DNA of 35,006 bases, taken from the NCBI GenBank assembly GCA_024642525.1, contig JAHEAX010000016.1, positions 1 through 35,006 on the forward strand, given 5' to 3'. Origin of the DNA: Erythrobacteraceae bacterium. Its GTDB lineage: Bacteria > Pseudomonadota > Alphaproteobacteria > Sphingomonadales > Sphingomonadaceae. The position numbers and the translations under genes were made by a program. Below the pieces are notes generated by a model. That model worked only from the letters and a program-made list of their open reading frames with translations, was not told the DNA's origin and did not search any database. The stretch's first letter is position 1, and every line of letters begins with the position of its first letter. Below are positions 24,065 to 31,633 of the stretch, piece after piece.

Positions 24065-25099
24065 ATGGGGATCGTGCTCGGAATAGAATCCAGTTGTGAC
24101 GAAACTGCAGCGGCCCTGGTCACCACCGACCGGCGGATTATTGCTCAGCGAATTGCATCGCAGGATGAAGCGCATGCACCGTATGGCGGTGTCGTGCCGG
24201 AAATTGCCGCGCGCGCCCATGCTGAAAAGCTGGCCCCGATGATTGCCGAAGTGATGGCCGAAGGCGGGCTGGAACTTCACGAACTGGACGCGATTGCAGC
24301 CACCGCAGGCCCCGGCCTGATTGGCGGGGTGATGGTCGGGCTGGTCAGCGCCAAGGCACTGGCAATGGCCAGCGGCGTTCCGCTGATTGCGGTCAACCAC
24401 CTCGAAGGCCATGCGCTGAGCCCGCGGCTGGCCGATGCCGAATTGCAATTCCCCTACGCCCTGCTGCTGGCGTCGGGCGGCCACTGCCAGATTTTGCAGG
24501 TGAACGGCGTGGGCGAATACCGCCGCCTTGCCACCACGATTGACGATGCGCTGGGCGAAGCTTTCGACAAGACAGCCAAGATCCTTGGCCTTGGCTACCC
24601 CGGCGGGCCCGCGGTCGAACGCCTCGCGCTGGAAGGCGATGCCAGGGCTGTTCCCCTGCCCCGCCCACTGGTGGGCAGCGGCGAACCGCACTTCTCTTTT
24701 GCCGGCCTCAAAAGCGCAGTGATGCGCGCCAAGGACAGCGGCCTTCACCGTGATGCCGATATTGCCGCCAGTTTCCAGCAGGCGGCCATCGATTGCGTGC
24801 TGGACCGGCTGCGCGTGTCGCTGGATGCGGCAGATACTTTGCCATCGCTGGTGGTGGCAGGCGGGGTTGCGGCCAATTCGGCAATACGCAGCGCGCTCGA
24901 ACAATTCGCCGAGGCGCGCACAATGCGTTTTGCTGCTCCGCCATTGTCGCTATGTACCGATAATGCGGCCATGATCGCCTGGGCAGGCGCAGAACGCCTC
25001 GCCACTGGCCAGAATGACCCGCTTGATTTCGTCGCGCGGCCGCGCTGGCCGCTCGACCCCGATGCCGAGCCAGTTCGCGGCGCAGGAGCGAAAGCATGA
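24065..25099 (+). CDS. tsaD: tRNA N6-threonylcarbamoyladenosine transferase TsaD
   Basis: 344 residues. Transfers the threonylcarbamoyl group to A37 of ANN-decoding tRNAs, together with TsaB and TsaE. It is of the ASKHA fold. Motifs: VLGIESSCDETAAALV (N-terminus), YGGVVPEIAARAHAEKL with the metal-binding His, AATAGPGLIGGVMVGL, VNHLEGHALSP with the second metal His, LLASGGHCQILQV, DDALGEAFDKTAKILGLGYP, HFSFAGLKSAV and VVAGGVAANSAIR. CTDNAAMIAW near the end carries the conserved Asp. AGGGGAAG precedes the ATG. The last four bases (ATGA) overlap the gpsA start. Confidence 0.97.
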   Translation: MGIVLGIESSCDETAAALVTTDRRIIAQRIASQDEAHAPYGGVVPEIAARAHAEKLAPMIAEVMAEGGLELHELDAIAATAGPGLIGGVMVGLVSAKALAMASGVPLIAVNHLEGHALSPRLADAELQFPYALLLASGGHCQILQVNGVGEYRRLATTIDDALGEAFDKTAKILGLGYPGGPAVERLALEGDARAVPLPRPLVGSGEPHFSFAGLKSAVMRAKDSGLHRDADIAASFQQAAIDCVLDRLRVSLDAADTLPSLVVAGGVAANSAIRSALEQFAEARTMRFAAPPLSLCTDNAAMIAWAGAERLATGQNDPLDFVARPRWPLDPDAEPVRGAGAKA

Positions 25100-26088
25100 C
25101 CAAGCTTGGGGTATTGGGCGCAGGCGCATGGGGCACTGCCTTGGCGCAGATGCTCGCCTCTGACGGACGGGACGTGCTGGTCTGGGCGCTGGAAGCTGAA
25201 CTGGTGGACGAGATCAACACGCGCCACACCAACAGCCTGTTTCTGCCGTCGGCGACGCTCGCCCCTACAATTCGCGCGACGGGCAATCTTGCCGACTTTG
25301 CCGGATGCGAAATCATTCTGGCCGTCACCCCGGCGCAGCATCTGGCGTCTGTGCTGGCGGGGCTTCCTGATGCGCCAACCGATCTCGTGCTGTGCAGCAA
25401 GGGGATAGAGGCGGGTTCCGGCCGGCTGATGAACGATGTGGCCAGGGATGCCGCGCCGGAAAGCGACATTGCGATCCTGTCTGGCCCCACCTTCGCCCAT
25501 GAAGTGGCCGCCGGTATGCCAACCGCCGTTACGCTTGCCTGCAGCGCCGGTGAAACGCAGTGGGACAGGCTTTCGCCCGTCATCGCGCGCCCGCAATTTC
25601 GTCCCTATTATTCCGAAGACGTGGTCGGCGCTGAAATCGGCGGCGCAGTGAAAAACGTGCTGGCGATTGCCTGCGGCGTGGTCGAGGGACTTGGGCTGGG
25701 CCAGAATGCACGCGCGGCGCTGATTGCGCGCGGATATGCCGAAATGCTGCGCTTTGGCGAAGCACTGGGCGCAGAGCGGGATACGTTGGCGGGCCTGTGC
25801 GGCCTCGGCGATCTTGTGCTGACCTGTTCTTCAACTTCCAGCCGCAATTTCTCGCTCGGCAAGGCGCTGGGTGAAGGCCAGTCGCCGGAAATGCTGATGG
25901 CCGACAGGCGGACGGTGGCAGAAGGCGCGCATACAGCGCCTGTTCTGGCAGAATTGGCCATGCGCCGGGGTGTGGCCATGCCCATCGTCAATGCGGTATA
26001 CCGGCTGCTGGGCGGCGCGCCTGCTGGCGAAGTCGTCGCGGGCCTGCTGTCGCGTCCGCTGACCGCCGAACAGGGTTCGCCTGCGTGA
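25096..26088 (+). CDS. gpsA: Glycerol-3-phosphate dehydrogenase [NAD(P)+]
   Basis: 330 residues. Reduces dihydroxyacetone phosphate to sn-glycerol 3-phosphate for phospholipid synthesis in the cytosol. Seen: Rossmann loop LGVLGAGAWGTALAQML (about 4-20), LWALEAELVDEINTRH, LAVTPAQHLASVL, LCSKGIEAGSGRLM, LSGPTFAHEVAAGMPTAVT, EIGGAVKNVLAIACGVVEGL with the catalytic Lys, GQNARAALIARGYAEM and the ending GLCGLGDLVLTCSSTSSRNF. All catalytic motifs are in place. It overlaps tsaD by ATGA and the following flippase by GTGA, so the three are one transcript. Confidence 0.97.
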   Translation: MTKLGVLGAGAWGTALAQMLASDGRDVLVWALEAELVDEINTRHTNSLFLPSATLAPTIRATGNLADFAGCEIILAVTPAQHLASVLAGLPDAPTDLVLCSKGIEAGSGRLMNDVARDAAPESDIAILSGPTFAHEVAAGMPTAVTLACSAGETQWDRLSPVIARPQFRPYYSEDVVGAEIGGAVKNVLAIACGVVEGLGLGQNARAALIARGYAEMLRFGEALGAERDTLAGLCGLGDLVLTCSSTSSRNFSLGKALGEGQSPEMLMADRRTVAEGAHTAPVLAELAMRRGVAMPIVNAVYRLLGGAPAGEVVAGLLSRPLTAEQGSPA

Positions 26089-27584
26089 CGGAACGGACGG
26101 ATCAGGGCGATATTGCCGCACTTGCAAAAGGCGGCCGGACAAATTTCTTCGGATTCCTGCTCCGTCTCGCGGCGCGGCTACCGTTCCTGTTCATTGCAGG
26201 CAGGCTTTATGGCGCAGATGCGCTTGGCCGTTTCGCATCGGCGCTGGTTATTGTCGAACTCGCAGCGATGCTGTGCACCATGGGCGAAAAGCGCGGGCTG
26301 GCCCAGCGCCTTTCTGACGGCGAAGCAGATACAGACCCGGTAGCGGCAAACCACATCGTGTTTGACGGACTGCTGGTGGCCCTGCTGTTCGGCAGCGCGG
26401 CAGCAGCCCTGCTCTATTTCTTCCCGGCACTGATGTTCCCAAGCGGCGTATTCACCTCTGCCGACAGGTTGATCGTGCTGGCCATTCCGCCACTGGCGCT
26501 GACCGAAATCGCGCTGGCTGCGCAGGCCTATAAATTCGACATTGCCACAACGGTGCGCGCCCGCGCAGTGGTGGAGCCGTGGACCATTTCGATCATGGCA
26601 GGGGTCCTGTTCTATTTTATCCCCGACAGCGGGCTGAGCATGGCCTATCTCATATCCATCGTGGCAGCGGCGCTGACAGCATTCTGGCCCCTGTTCCGCG
26701 ACTATGGTCTGCCCCGCGACTGGAAACCGAGTATGACGCGCATGACCCGCCTGACAGTGCGCGGACTGCCGCTGGCCTCTGCCGATGCGATCGAATGGGG
26801 GACACGCCGGCTTGACCTGTTCATCCTCGGCCTGTTTGCGGCACCTGCGGCAGTGGGCGTCTATTACGTGGCCCAGCAAGTCGCCAGCCTGCCGCAAAAG
26901 CTGAAAACCAGTTTCGAACCCATTCTCGGCCCGGTCATCACCCGCAACCTCAAGGAAAAGAACTATTCCGCCATCGCGGCGCAGGTCTGCCAGGTCGGCT
27001 TCTGGATTATCGCGGCACAGGCGGGCATCGCGCTGGCGCTGGGCGTTCCGGGCGAAGGTGTGATGGGCCTTGTCGGGCCTGGTTTTGTTGCCGGGACAGG
27101 CGCATTGGCCTTCCTGCTTGCCGCCGAAGTGGTGGCCGCCACCGCAGTCGTTTCAGAAGCGGCGCTGGTGTATGTTGCGCGGCTGCGCAACCTTTCCATT
27201 TCCGTTGCAACCATCCTGTTGCAGGCCTTGCTGACAGTGGGCGTGATGCTGCTGGCCGATAAATATGGCTTCAGCGATTTCTACCGCGCAGCGGGCGCAG
27301 CCCTGTCGCTGATGGTGGCGCTGGGCATCATGTCGCTGGCCAAGGCGTGGCTATTGTCACGAATCCTCGGCCATCCGGTCAATAACTGGCGCTGGGCGCT
27401 GGTCTGGGCGGCGGCACCTGCCGTGGTGGTCGGCTTTGCTGCCACATTCCTGCCGGAATGGGCTGAAATGCTGTTTGGCATCCCGGCGATCCTGCTGACT
27501 TATGGCTGGATCATCTGGCACAAGGGTTTTGGGCCGGAAGACCGCGTGCTGTTCCGCCGTAACCTTGGCGGCAGCGACAGTTAG
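26085..27584 (+). CDS. Polysaccharide/lipid flippase-like membrane protein (Wzx/MATE superfamily)
   Basis: 499 residues with 12-14 hydrophobic segments, of the COG2244 flippase/polymer exporter type. The start is GTG at 26085, inside the gpsA stop (GTGA overlap), so translation is coupled. Family-like stretches are GGRTNFFGFLLRLAARLPFL at the first helix, ADALGRFASALVIVELAAML, a long run of transmembrane segments with AAPAAVGVYYVAQQVASLPQ in the middle (typical of Wzx) and the C-terminal WALVWAAAPAVVVGFAATFL. The probable cargo is a lipid-linked oligosaccharide or a lipid. No glycosyltransferases are adjacent, which is unusual for a Wzx. Linkage to gpsA suggests envelope synthesis in a broad sense. 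Confidence 0.82.
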   Translation: MTERTDQGDIAALAKGGRTNFFGFLLRLAARLPFLFIAGRLYGADALGRFASALVIVELAAMLCTMGEKRGLAQRLSDGEADTDPVAANHIVFDGLLVALLFGSAAAALLYFFPALMFPSGVFTSADRLIVLAIPPLALTEIALAAQAYKFDIATTVRARAVVEPWTISIMAGVLFYFIPDSGLSMAYLISIVAAALTAFWPLFRDYGLPRDWKPSMTRMTRLTVRGLPLASADAIEWGTRRLDLFILGLFAAPAAVGVYYVAQQVASLPQKLKTSFEPILGPVITRNLKEKNYSAIAAQVCQVGFWIIAAQAGIALALGVPGEGVMGLVGPGFVAGTGALAFLLAAEVVAATAVVSEAALVYVARLRNLSISVATILLQALLTVGVMLLADKYGFSDFYRAAGAALSLMVALGIMSLAKAWLLSRILGHPVNNWRWALVWAAAPAVVVGFAATFLPEWAEMLFGIPAILLTYGWIIWHKGFGPEDRVLFRRNLGGSDS

Positions 27585-27671
27585 GGCGGCAATCCACAGC
27601 ATTGCGGACAGTCTGGCCGAAAGGTCATTCCACCCCTTTGACCTGACGGACCGCATGGCTAAGGAAGGCGA

Positions 27672-28412
27672 ATGCAACTTCGTCCGACAATTGTCATCAG
27701 CGCCGGTGCCCTGCTCGTCGTAACGCTTGCCTTCATCGGCAACGCCTATTCCGGCGCGCCCCTGGCACAGAAAATGGATGAAGCAGCCAAGGCCGCAATC
27801 GCCGAGCAAGGCGGGCGCGGCATCACCGCGCGATTTTCCACGGGCGCGGGTTCACCATCGCGCCACCCATTGCTGAGCGGCGGAGCAAGGCTGGATGACG
27901 GTATCAGGGCCAAGGTGGCAGAAGCTGTCAGCGCCATTCCGGGCGTTGGCGGGGTACGCTGGTCCGACGGATCGATCATTGCCGAACGCCAGATCGTGCC
28001 GATTGCGCCAATGCATTGTCAGGAAGACGTGGAAGCCCTGCTGCGTGCGCGCACGGTGCGCTTTGAAGAAGGCAGCAGCGCTTTCGACCCTGCCAGCCGC
28101 GAATTGCTGGACGAAGTGGCAGCAGCCCTTCGCCCGTGCCTTGGCAGCATTATCGCCATCACCGGCCATACCGACAGCTCCGGCTCGGAAACCGCCAATA
28201 TCGCCCTTTCGAAATCGCGCGCGCTGGCCGTGGAAGATGCCCTGTTCAGCCGCGGCATTCCGCGTGACGGGCTGCGTTCAAGCGGGGTCGGCTCGCGCGA
28301 ACCGATCAGCGGGCTGGACCCGGCAGACCCGGCCAACCGCCGCATCGAATTTTCAGTTATTGCCACTGTCCCGCTTGCCCCCACCCCGGTCGACACGCCA
28401 GGAGCGCGCTAG
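27672..28412 (+). CDS. OmpA-family peptidoglycan-binding protein with BON-like N-terminal part
   Basis: 246 residues. AAGGAAGG lies before ATG 27672. The N-terminus (PTIVISAGALLVVTLAFIGN) is a signal anchor. The middle (about 40-105) contains LDDGIRAKVAEAVSAIPGVG then GVRWSDG, which resembles a BON domain. The C-terminus (about 115-230) is an OmpA domain: VRFEEGSSAFDPASRELLDE, IIAITGHTDSSGSETANIAL, SKSRALAVEDALFSRGIPRD and ADPANRRIEFSV. The late Arg and the Asp in TDSSG are the residues that bind diaminopimelate. It probably tethers the membrane to the wall. The order BON-like plus OmpA recalls mycobacterial ArfA-type proteins. The next small gene starts two bases after the stop. Confidence 0.87.
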   Translation: MQLRPTIVISAGALLVVTLAFIGNAYSGAPLAQKMDEAAKAAIAEQGGRGITARFSTGAGSPSRHPLLSGGARLDDGIRAKVAEAVSAIPGVGGVRWSDGSIIAERQIVPIAPMHCQEDVEALLRARTVRFEEGSSAFDPASRELLDEVAAALRPCLGSIIAITGHTDSSGSETANIALSKSRALAVEDALFSRGIPRDGLRSSGVGSREPISGLDPADPANRRIEFSVIATVPLAPTPVDTPGAR

Positions 28413-28414
28413 AA

Positions 28415-28531
28415 ATGCCAATCTGGTTTGAACTCATGATCCTGTTGCTGATAACATATGCCATCGGGCTTGCGCTCGGCTGGCTGGTTTGGGGCCGCGT
28501 GATCACCAATGATGGAGATATGGAATCGTGA
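28415..28531 (+). CDS. 38-residue single-helix membrane peptide
   Basis: Reads MPIWFELMILLLITYAIGLA then LGWLVWGRVITNDGDMES. One hydrophobic segment (about 5-26) is followed by a short polar tail. It starts two bases after the OmpA-family stop, and its TGA (28529-28531) overlaps the ATG/GTG of the next gene, so it is packed inside an operon with no spare bases. That packing supports a real gene despite its size. Function unknown; it may be a membrane partner of the neighbouring helix-hairpin-helix protein, which also has one N-terminal helix. Confidence 0.65.
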   Translation: MPIWFELMILLLITYAIGLALGWLVWGRVITNDGDMES

Positions 28532-29121
28532 TGGAACTGGTGCAGGCCAACTGGCTGCTGTTCATTGTCGCACTGCTGATCGGCATTGCGGTTGCCTATT
28601 GGGTGTTTGTCGCCACACGGCGCACACGGGTCGAAACAGACAAGACCGACGCGTTGAGCGAAGGGGCAGCGCCCGCCGCACGCAACCAGGCGCTGATTGA
28701 TGCAGCACCTGCCAATGCGCCGCCGCCTATTCCAGTCCCGCCAGCCGTGCCTGCCGGCATGAGCGGCGCTGGCACTGCGGTTGCTGCAGCCGTTGCAGAA
28801 CAACAGGCAGACGCAGTGCAGGCACACGTTGAAACACCTGCCCCGCCGCCTGTGGCCGAACCTGCTGCCAGCGCGCAGGAGGATGCCGACGATCTAGGCC
28901 GCATCAAGGGTGTCGGACCGAAATTGCAGGCATTGCTCAACAGTTTGGGCGTGACCCGCTTTGCCCAGATCGCCGCATGGTCTGAAGCCGATATTGACCG
29001 GATTGATGCGCAGCTTGGCCGGTTTGAAGGGCGCATTCGCCGCGACAGCTGGGTCGACCAGGCGGCATTACTGGCTGGCGGCGACACGCAGGGTTACGAA
29101 GAAAAATTCGGCAAATTGTGA
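28531..29121 (+). CDS. Membrane-anchored helix-hairpin-helix protein (COG3743-like)
   Basis: 196 residues from ATG 28531; a GTG at 28528 is an alternative. Translation probably couples to the preceding peptide (TGATG). One transmembrane helix (about 8-28, LLFIVALLIGIAVAYWVFVA) is followed by a Pro/Ala-rich linker of about 90 residues. A compact C-terminal domain comes last: DDLGRIKGVGPKLQALLNSL, then GVTRFAQIAAW, ADIDRIDAQLGRFEGRIRRD and SWVDQAALL. The GIGPKL-type hairpin is the COG3743 domain, a predicted DNA-binding or 5'-nuclease-like helix-hairpin-helix that also occurs fused to respiratory and ribosomal proteins. No catalytic residues for a nuclease are visible. Confidence 0.82.
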   Translation: MELVQANWLLFIVALLIGIAVAYWVFVATRRTRVETDKTDALSEGAAPAARNQALIDAAPANAPPPIPVPPAVPAGMSGAGTAVAAAVAEQQADAVQAHVETPAPPPVAEPAASAQEDADDLGRIKGVGPKLQALLNSLGVTRFAQIAAWSEADIDRIDAQLGRFEGRIRRDSWVDQAALLAGGDTQGYEEKFGKL

Positions 29122-29221
29122 CGTTCATGCGTGGCGGCGCGGCGTTTTGACGCCGCCGGGCGGAACCAAACAGCCGCCATCAGGTTATGTTGATGATTGT
29201 CAATAAACCGGAAGTTTTGCC

Positions 29222-29584
29222 ATGTCCGCACCCCGCGTGCTTGTTGCTGAAGATGAGATGATTGTCGCTTTTGACCTGTGTAACACGGTCGAAGAAGCGG
29301 GCTTCGTGGTGGAAGGCCCGCATGGCGATATCGCTTCGGCGACGCAGGCCTTCAAAAACAGCAAGCCCGACCTTGCCATTCTTGATGTCAATCTGACTGA
29401 TGGCCAGACGTTTGATCTGGCTGAAATGCTGATTGCGCAGAACGTGCCTGTCATTTTCCATTCCGGCCATTTCAGCGCCGATGAAGTCAGGTCACGCTTC
29501 CCCATGGCGCTTGCCTGCGCCAAGCCCTGTCCGCCGCAAAAACTGCTGAATGCAGTTCAGCAAGCCCTTTCGTCGCATTGCTAG
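29222..29584 (+). CDS. Single-domain CheY-like response regulator
   Basis: 120 residues, receiver domain only. Acidic pocket Glu10/Asp11 (VAEDEM), phospho-acceptor Asp55 (LAILDVNLTDG), Ser81 (FHSGH) at the Thr/Ser position and Lys101 in CAKPCP are all present, so phosphorylation should work. The VNLTDGQTFDLAEML style is that of stand-alone regulators paired with HWE/HisKA2 kinases in alphaproteobacteria. No kinase or output domain lies in this window. It is 100 bases after the HHH gene and 88 bases before acs. Confidence 0.88.
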   Translation: MSAPRVLVAEDEMIVAFDLCNTVEEAGFVVEGPHGDIASATQAFKNSKPDLAILDVNLTDGQTFDLAEMLIAQNVPVIFHSGHFSADEVRSRFPMALACAKPCPPQKLLNAVQQALSSHC

Positions 29585-29672
29585 GGTTGTAAGAAAAAAC
29601 AGGCCCTGCACCATCTGGCCTTAGAGCCACGCGTCCTATATCGCTCCTGAAATAACAGATTGGGAGCCGACG

Positions 29673-31616
29673 ATGAGCGATGCGATTTTTCCTGTTCCAG
29701 CCGAATGGGCCGCCAATGCACTGGTGGACAAGGCTGGTTACGAAGCGAAATATCGACGCTCCATCACTGATCCTGACGGTTTCTGGCGCGAAGAAGCACA
29801 GCGGATCGACTGGATCGAGGATTTCGACACAGTCAAGGATACGTCCTTCGCCAAGGACGATTTTCACATTCGCTGGTTTACCGGCGGCAAGCTGAACATC
29901 ACGGCCAATTGCCTTGACCGCCATCTGGAATCGCGCGGCGATGACGTGGCCATAATCTGGGAACCCGACGATCCATCCCATACCGCCCGCAAGATCACCT
30001 ATCGCGAACTGCACCGGGACGTCTGCAAATTCGCCAATGCACTGAAGGACAGCGGCGTTGCCAAGGGTGACCGCGTGACTTTGTATCTGCCAATGGTACC
30101 CGAAGCTGCCATTGCGATGCTGGCATGCGCCCGCATCGGCGCTGTGCATTCAGTCGTGTTCGCCGGATTTTCGCCCGATGCGCTGGCGGGCAGGATTGAA
30201 GATTGCCAGTCGCGTATTGTCATCACCGCTGACCAGGGCCTGCGCGGCGGCAAGACCATTCCGCTTAAAGCCAATGTCGATGCAGCGCTGGAAAAAGTGG
30301 CGGTCGACCGGGTCATCATGCTGCGCCACACGGGCGCGGATGTGCCGATGGTGGAAGGGCGCGATGTGGACTGGGCCGATGCCGTTGCCAGCCAGAGCGA
30401 CGATTGCCCGCCTGAAACCATGGACGCGGAAGATCCGCTGTTCATCCTCTACACCTCCGGTTCCACCGGAAAGCCGAAGGGCGTGCTCCATACCACAGCC
30501 GGATACGCCGTATGGACATCGATGACGCATCAATATGTCTTCGATTACCGACCGGGCCAGGTGTATTGGTGCGCTGCCGATGTGGGCTGGGTGACGGGCC
30601 ATAGCTATGTCGTCTATGCGCCGCTGATGAACGGGGCGACCACCGTCATGTTCGAAGGCGTGCCCAATTACCCCGATTTCTCGCGCTTCTGGCAGGTTAT
30701 CGACAAATATCAGGTCGAGATTTTCTATGCCGCGCCGACCGCGCTACGGTCCTTGATGCGCGAAGGGGATGATTACGTCACCCGCACCAGCCGCAAGAGC
30801 CTGCGTCTGCTTGGCACTGTGGGCGAACCGATCAACCCCGAAGCATGGCAATGGTATCACCGCGTCGTGGGCGAAATGCGCTGCCCGATCGTGGATACGT
30901 GGTGGCAGACCGAAACAGGCGGCGCGATGATTACGCCGCTGCCCGGCGCCACCGCCCTCAAACCCGGCAGCGCCACTTTGCCAATGTTCGGGGTGCAGCC
31001 CGCGCTGGTTGATAATGACGGGGTGGAACTGGAAGGCGCGGCTGAAGGCGCGCTCATCATCAAGGATAGCTGGCCTGGACAGATGCGCACGGTTTACGGC
31101 GATCATGACCGCTTTTTCCAGACCTATTTCAGCTCTTTTGCCGGCGTCTATTTTACCGGCGATGGATGCCGCCGTGATGAAGACGGCTATTACTGGATCA
31201 CGGGCCGGATCGACGATGTAATCAACGTTTCAGGCCACCGGATGGGCACCGCAGAAGTGGAAAGCGCCCTTGTTTCCCACCCGCAAGTTGCCGAAGCCGC
31301 AGTCGTGGGCATGCCCCACGATGTAAAGGGACAAGGCATTTACGCCTATGTCACCCCGATGGAAGGCATAGAAGGAGACGACGAATTGCGCGCCGAGCTG
31401 GTGCAATGGGTCCGCAAGGAAATCGGCCCCATCGCCACGCCGGATGTCGTCCAGTTCGCCCCCGGTCTGCCCAAGACAAGAAGCGGCAAGATCATGCGCC
31501 GCATCCTGCGCAAGATTGCCGAAAACGATACGTCCAACCTGGGCGATACCTCCACGCTGGCAGACCCCGGCGTGGTGGATGATTTGTTGGCGAACCGCCC
31601 TGGCCAGCACGCCTGA
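29673..31616 (+). CDS. acs: Acetyl-CoA synthetase (AMP-forming)
   Basis: 647 residues, the usual Acs length. Converts acetate, ATP and CoA to acetyl-CoA through acetyl-AMP in the cytosol. Seen: [20 protein letters not shown] (N-terminal Acs hallmark), [17 protein letters not shown], the P-loop [116 protein letters not shown], and the regulatory Lys in [17 protein letters not shown]. That Lys is the site of reversible acetylation in other species. ggt starts 17 bases downstream, so cotranscription is likely. The start has TTGGGAG upstream. Confidence 0.97.
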   Translation: MSDAIFPVPAEWAANALVDKAGYEAKYRRSITDPDGFWREEAQRIDWIEDFDTVKDTSFAKDDFHIRWFTGGKLNITANCLDRHLESRGDDVAIIWEPDDPSHTARKITYRELHRDVCKFANALKDSGVAKGDRVTLYLPMVPEAAIAMLACARIGAVHSVVFAGFSPDALAGRIEDCQSRIVITADQGLRGGKTIPLKANVDAALEKVAVDRVIMLRHTGADVPMVEGRDVDWADAVASQSDDCPPETMDAEDPLFILYTSGSTGKPKGVLHTTAGYAVWTSMTHQYVFDYRPGQVYWCAADVGWVTGHSYVVYAPLMNGATTVMFEGVPNYPDFSRFWQVIDKYQVEIFYAAPTALRSLMREGDDYVTRTSRKSLRLLGTVGEPINPEAWQWYHRVVGEMRCPIVDTWWQTETGGAMITPLPGATALKPGSATLPMFGVQPALVDNDGVELEGAAEGALIIKDSWPGQMRTVYGDHDRFFQTYFSSFAGVYFTGDGCRRDEDGYYWITGRIDDVINVSGHRMGTAEVESALVSHPQVAEAAVVGMPHDVKGQGIYAYVTPMEGIEGDDELRAELVQWVRKEIGPIATPDVVQFAPGLPKTRSGKIMRRILRKIAENDTSNLGDTSTLADPGVVDDLLANRPGQHA

Positions 31617-31633
31617 TGGTAAGGAAAATTGCT

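Noticed and set aside
29131-29160. GC-rich hairpin after the helix-hairpin-helix gene
   Set aside because: Only six bases pair cleanly (CGGCGT/ACGCCG) and no T-run follows on either strand, so I do not call a terminator.
29585-29672. Possible hairpin and T-run between the response regulator and acs
   Set aside because: AGGCC/GGCCT is only a 5-bp stem with an 11-base or longer loop. The T6 lies on the minus strand, where no gene needs terminating.
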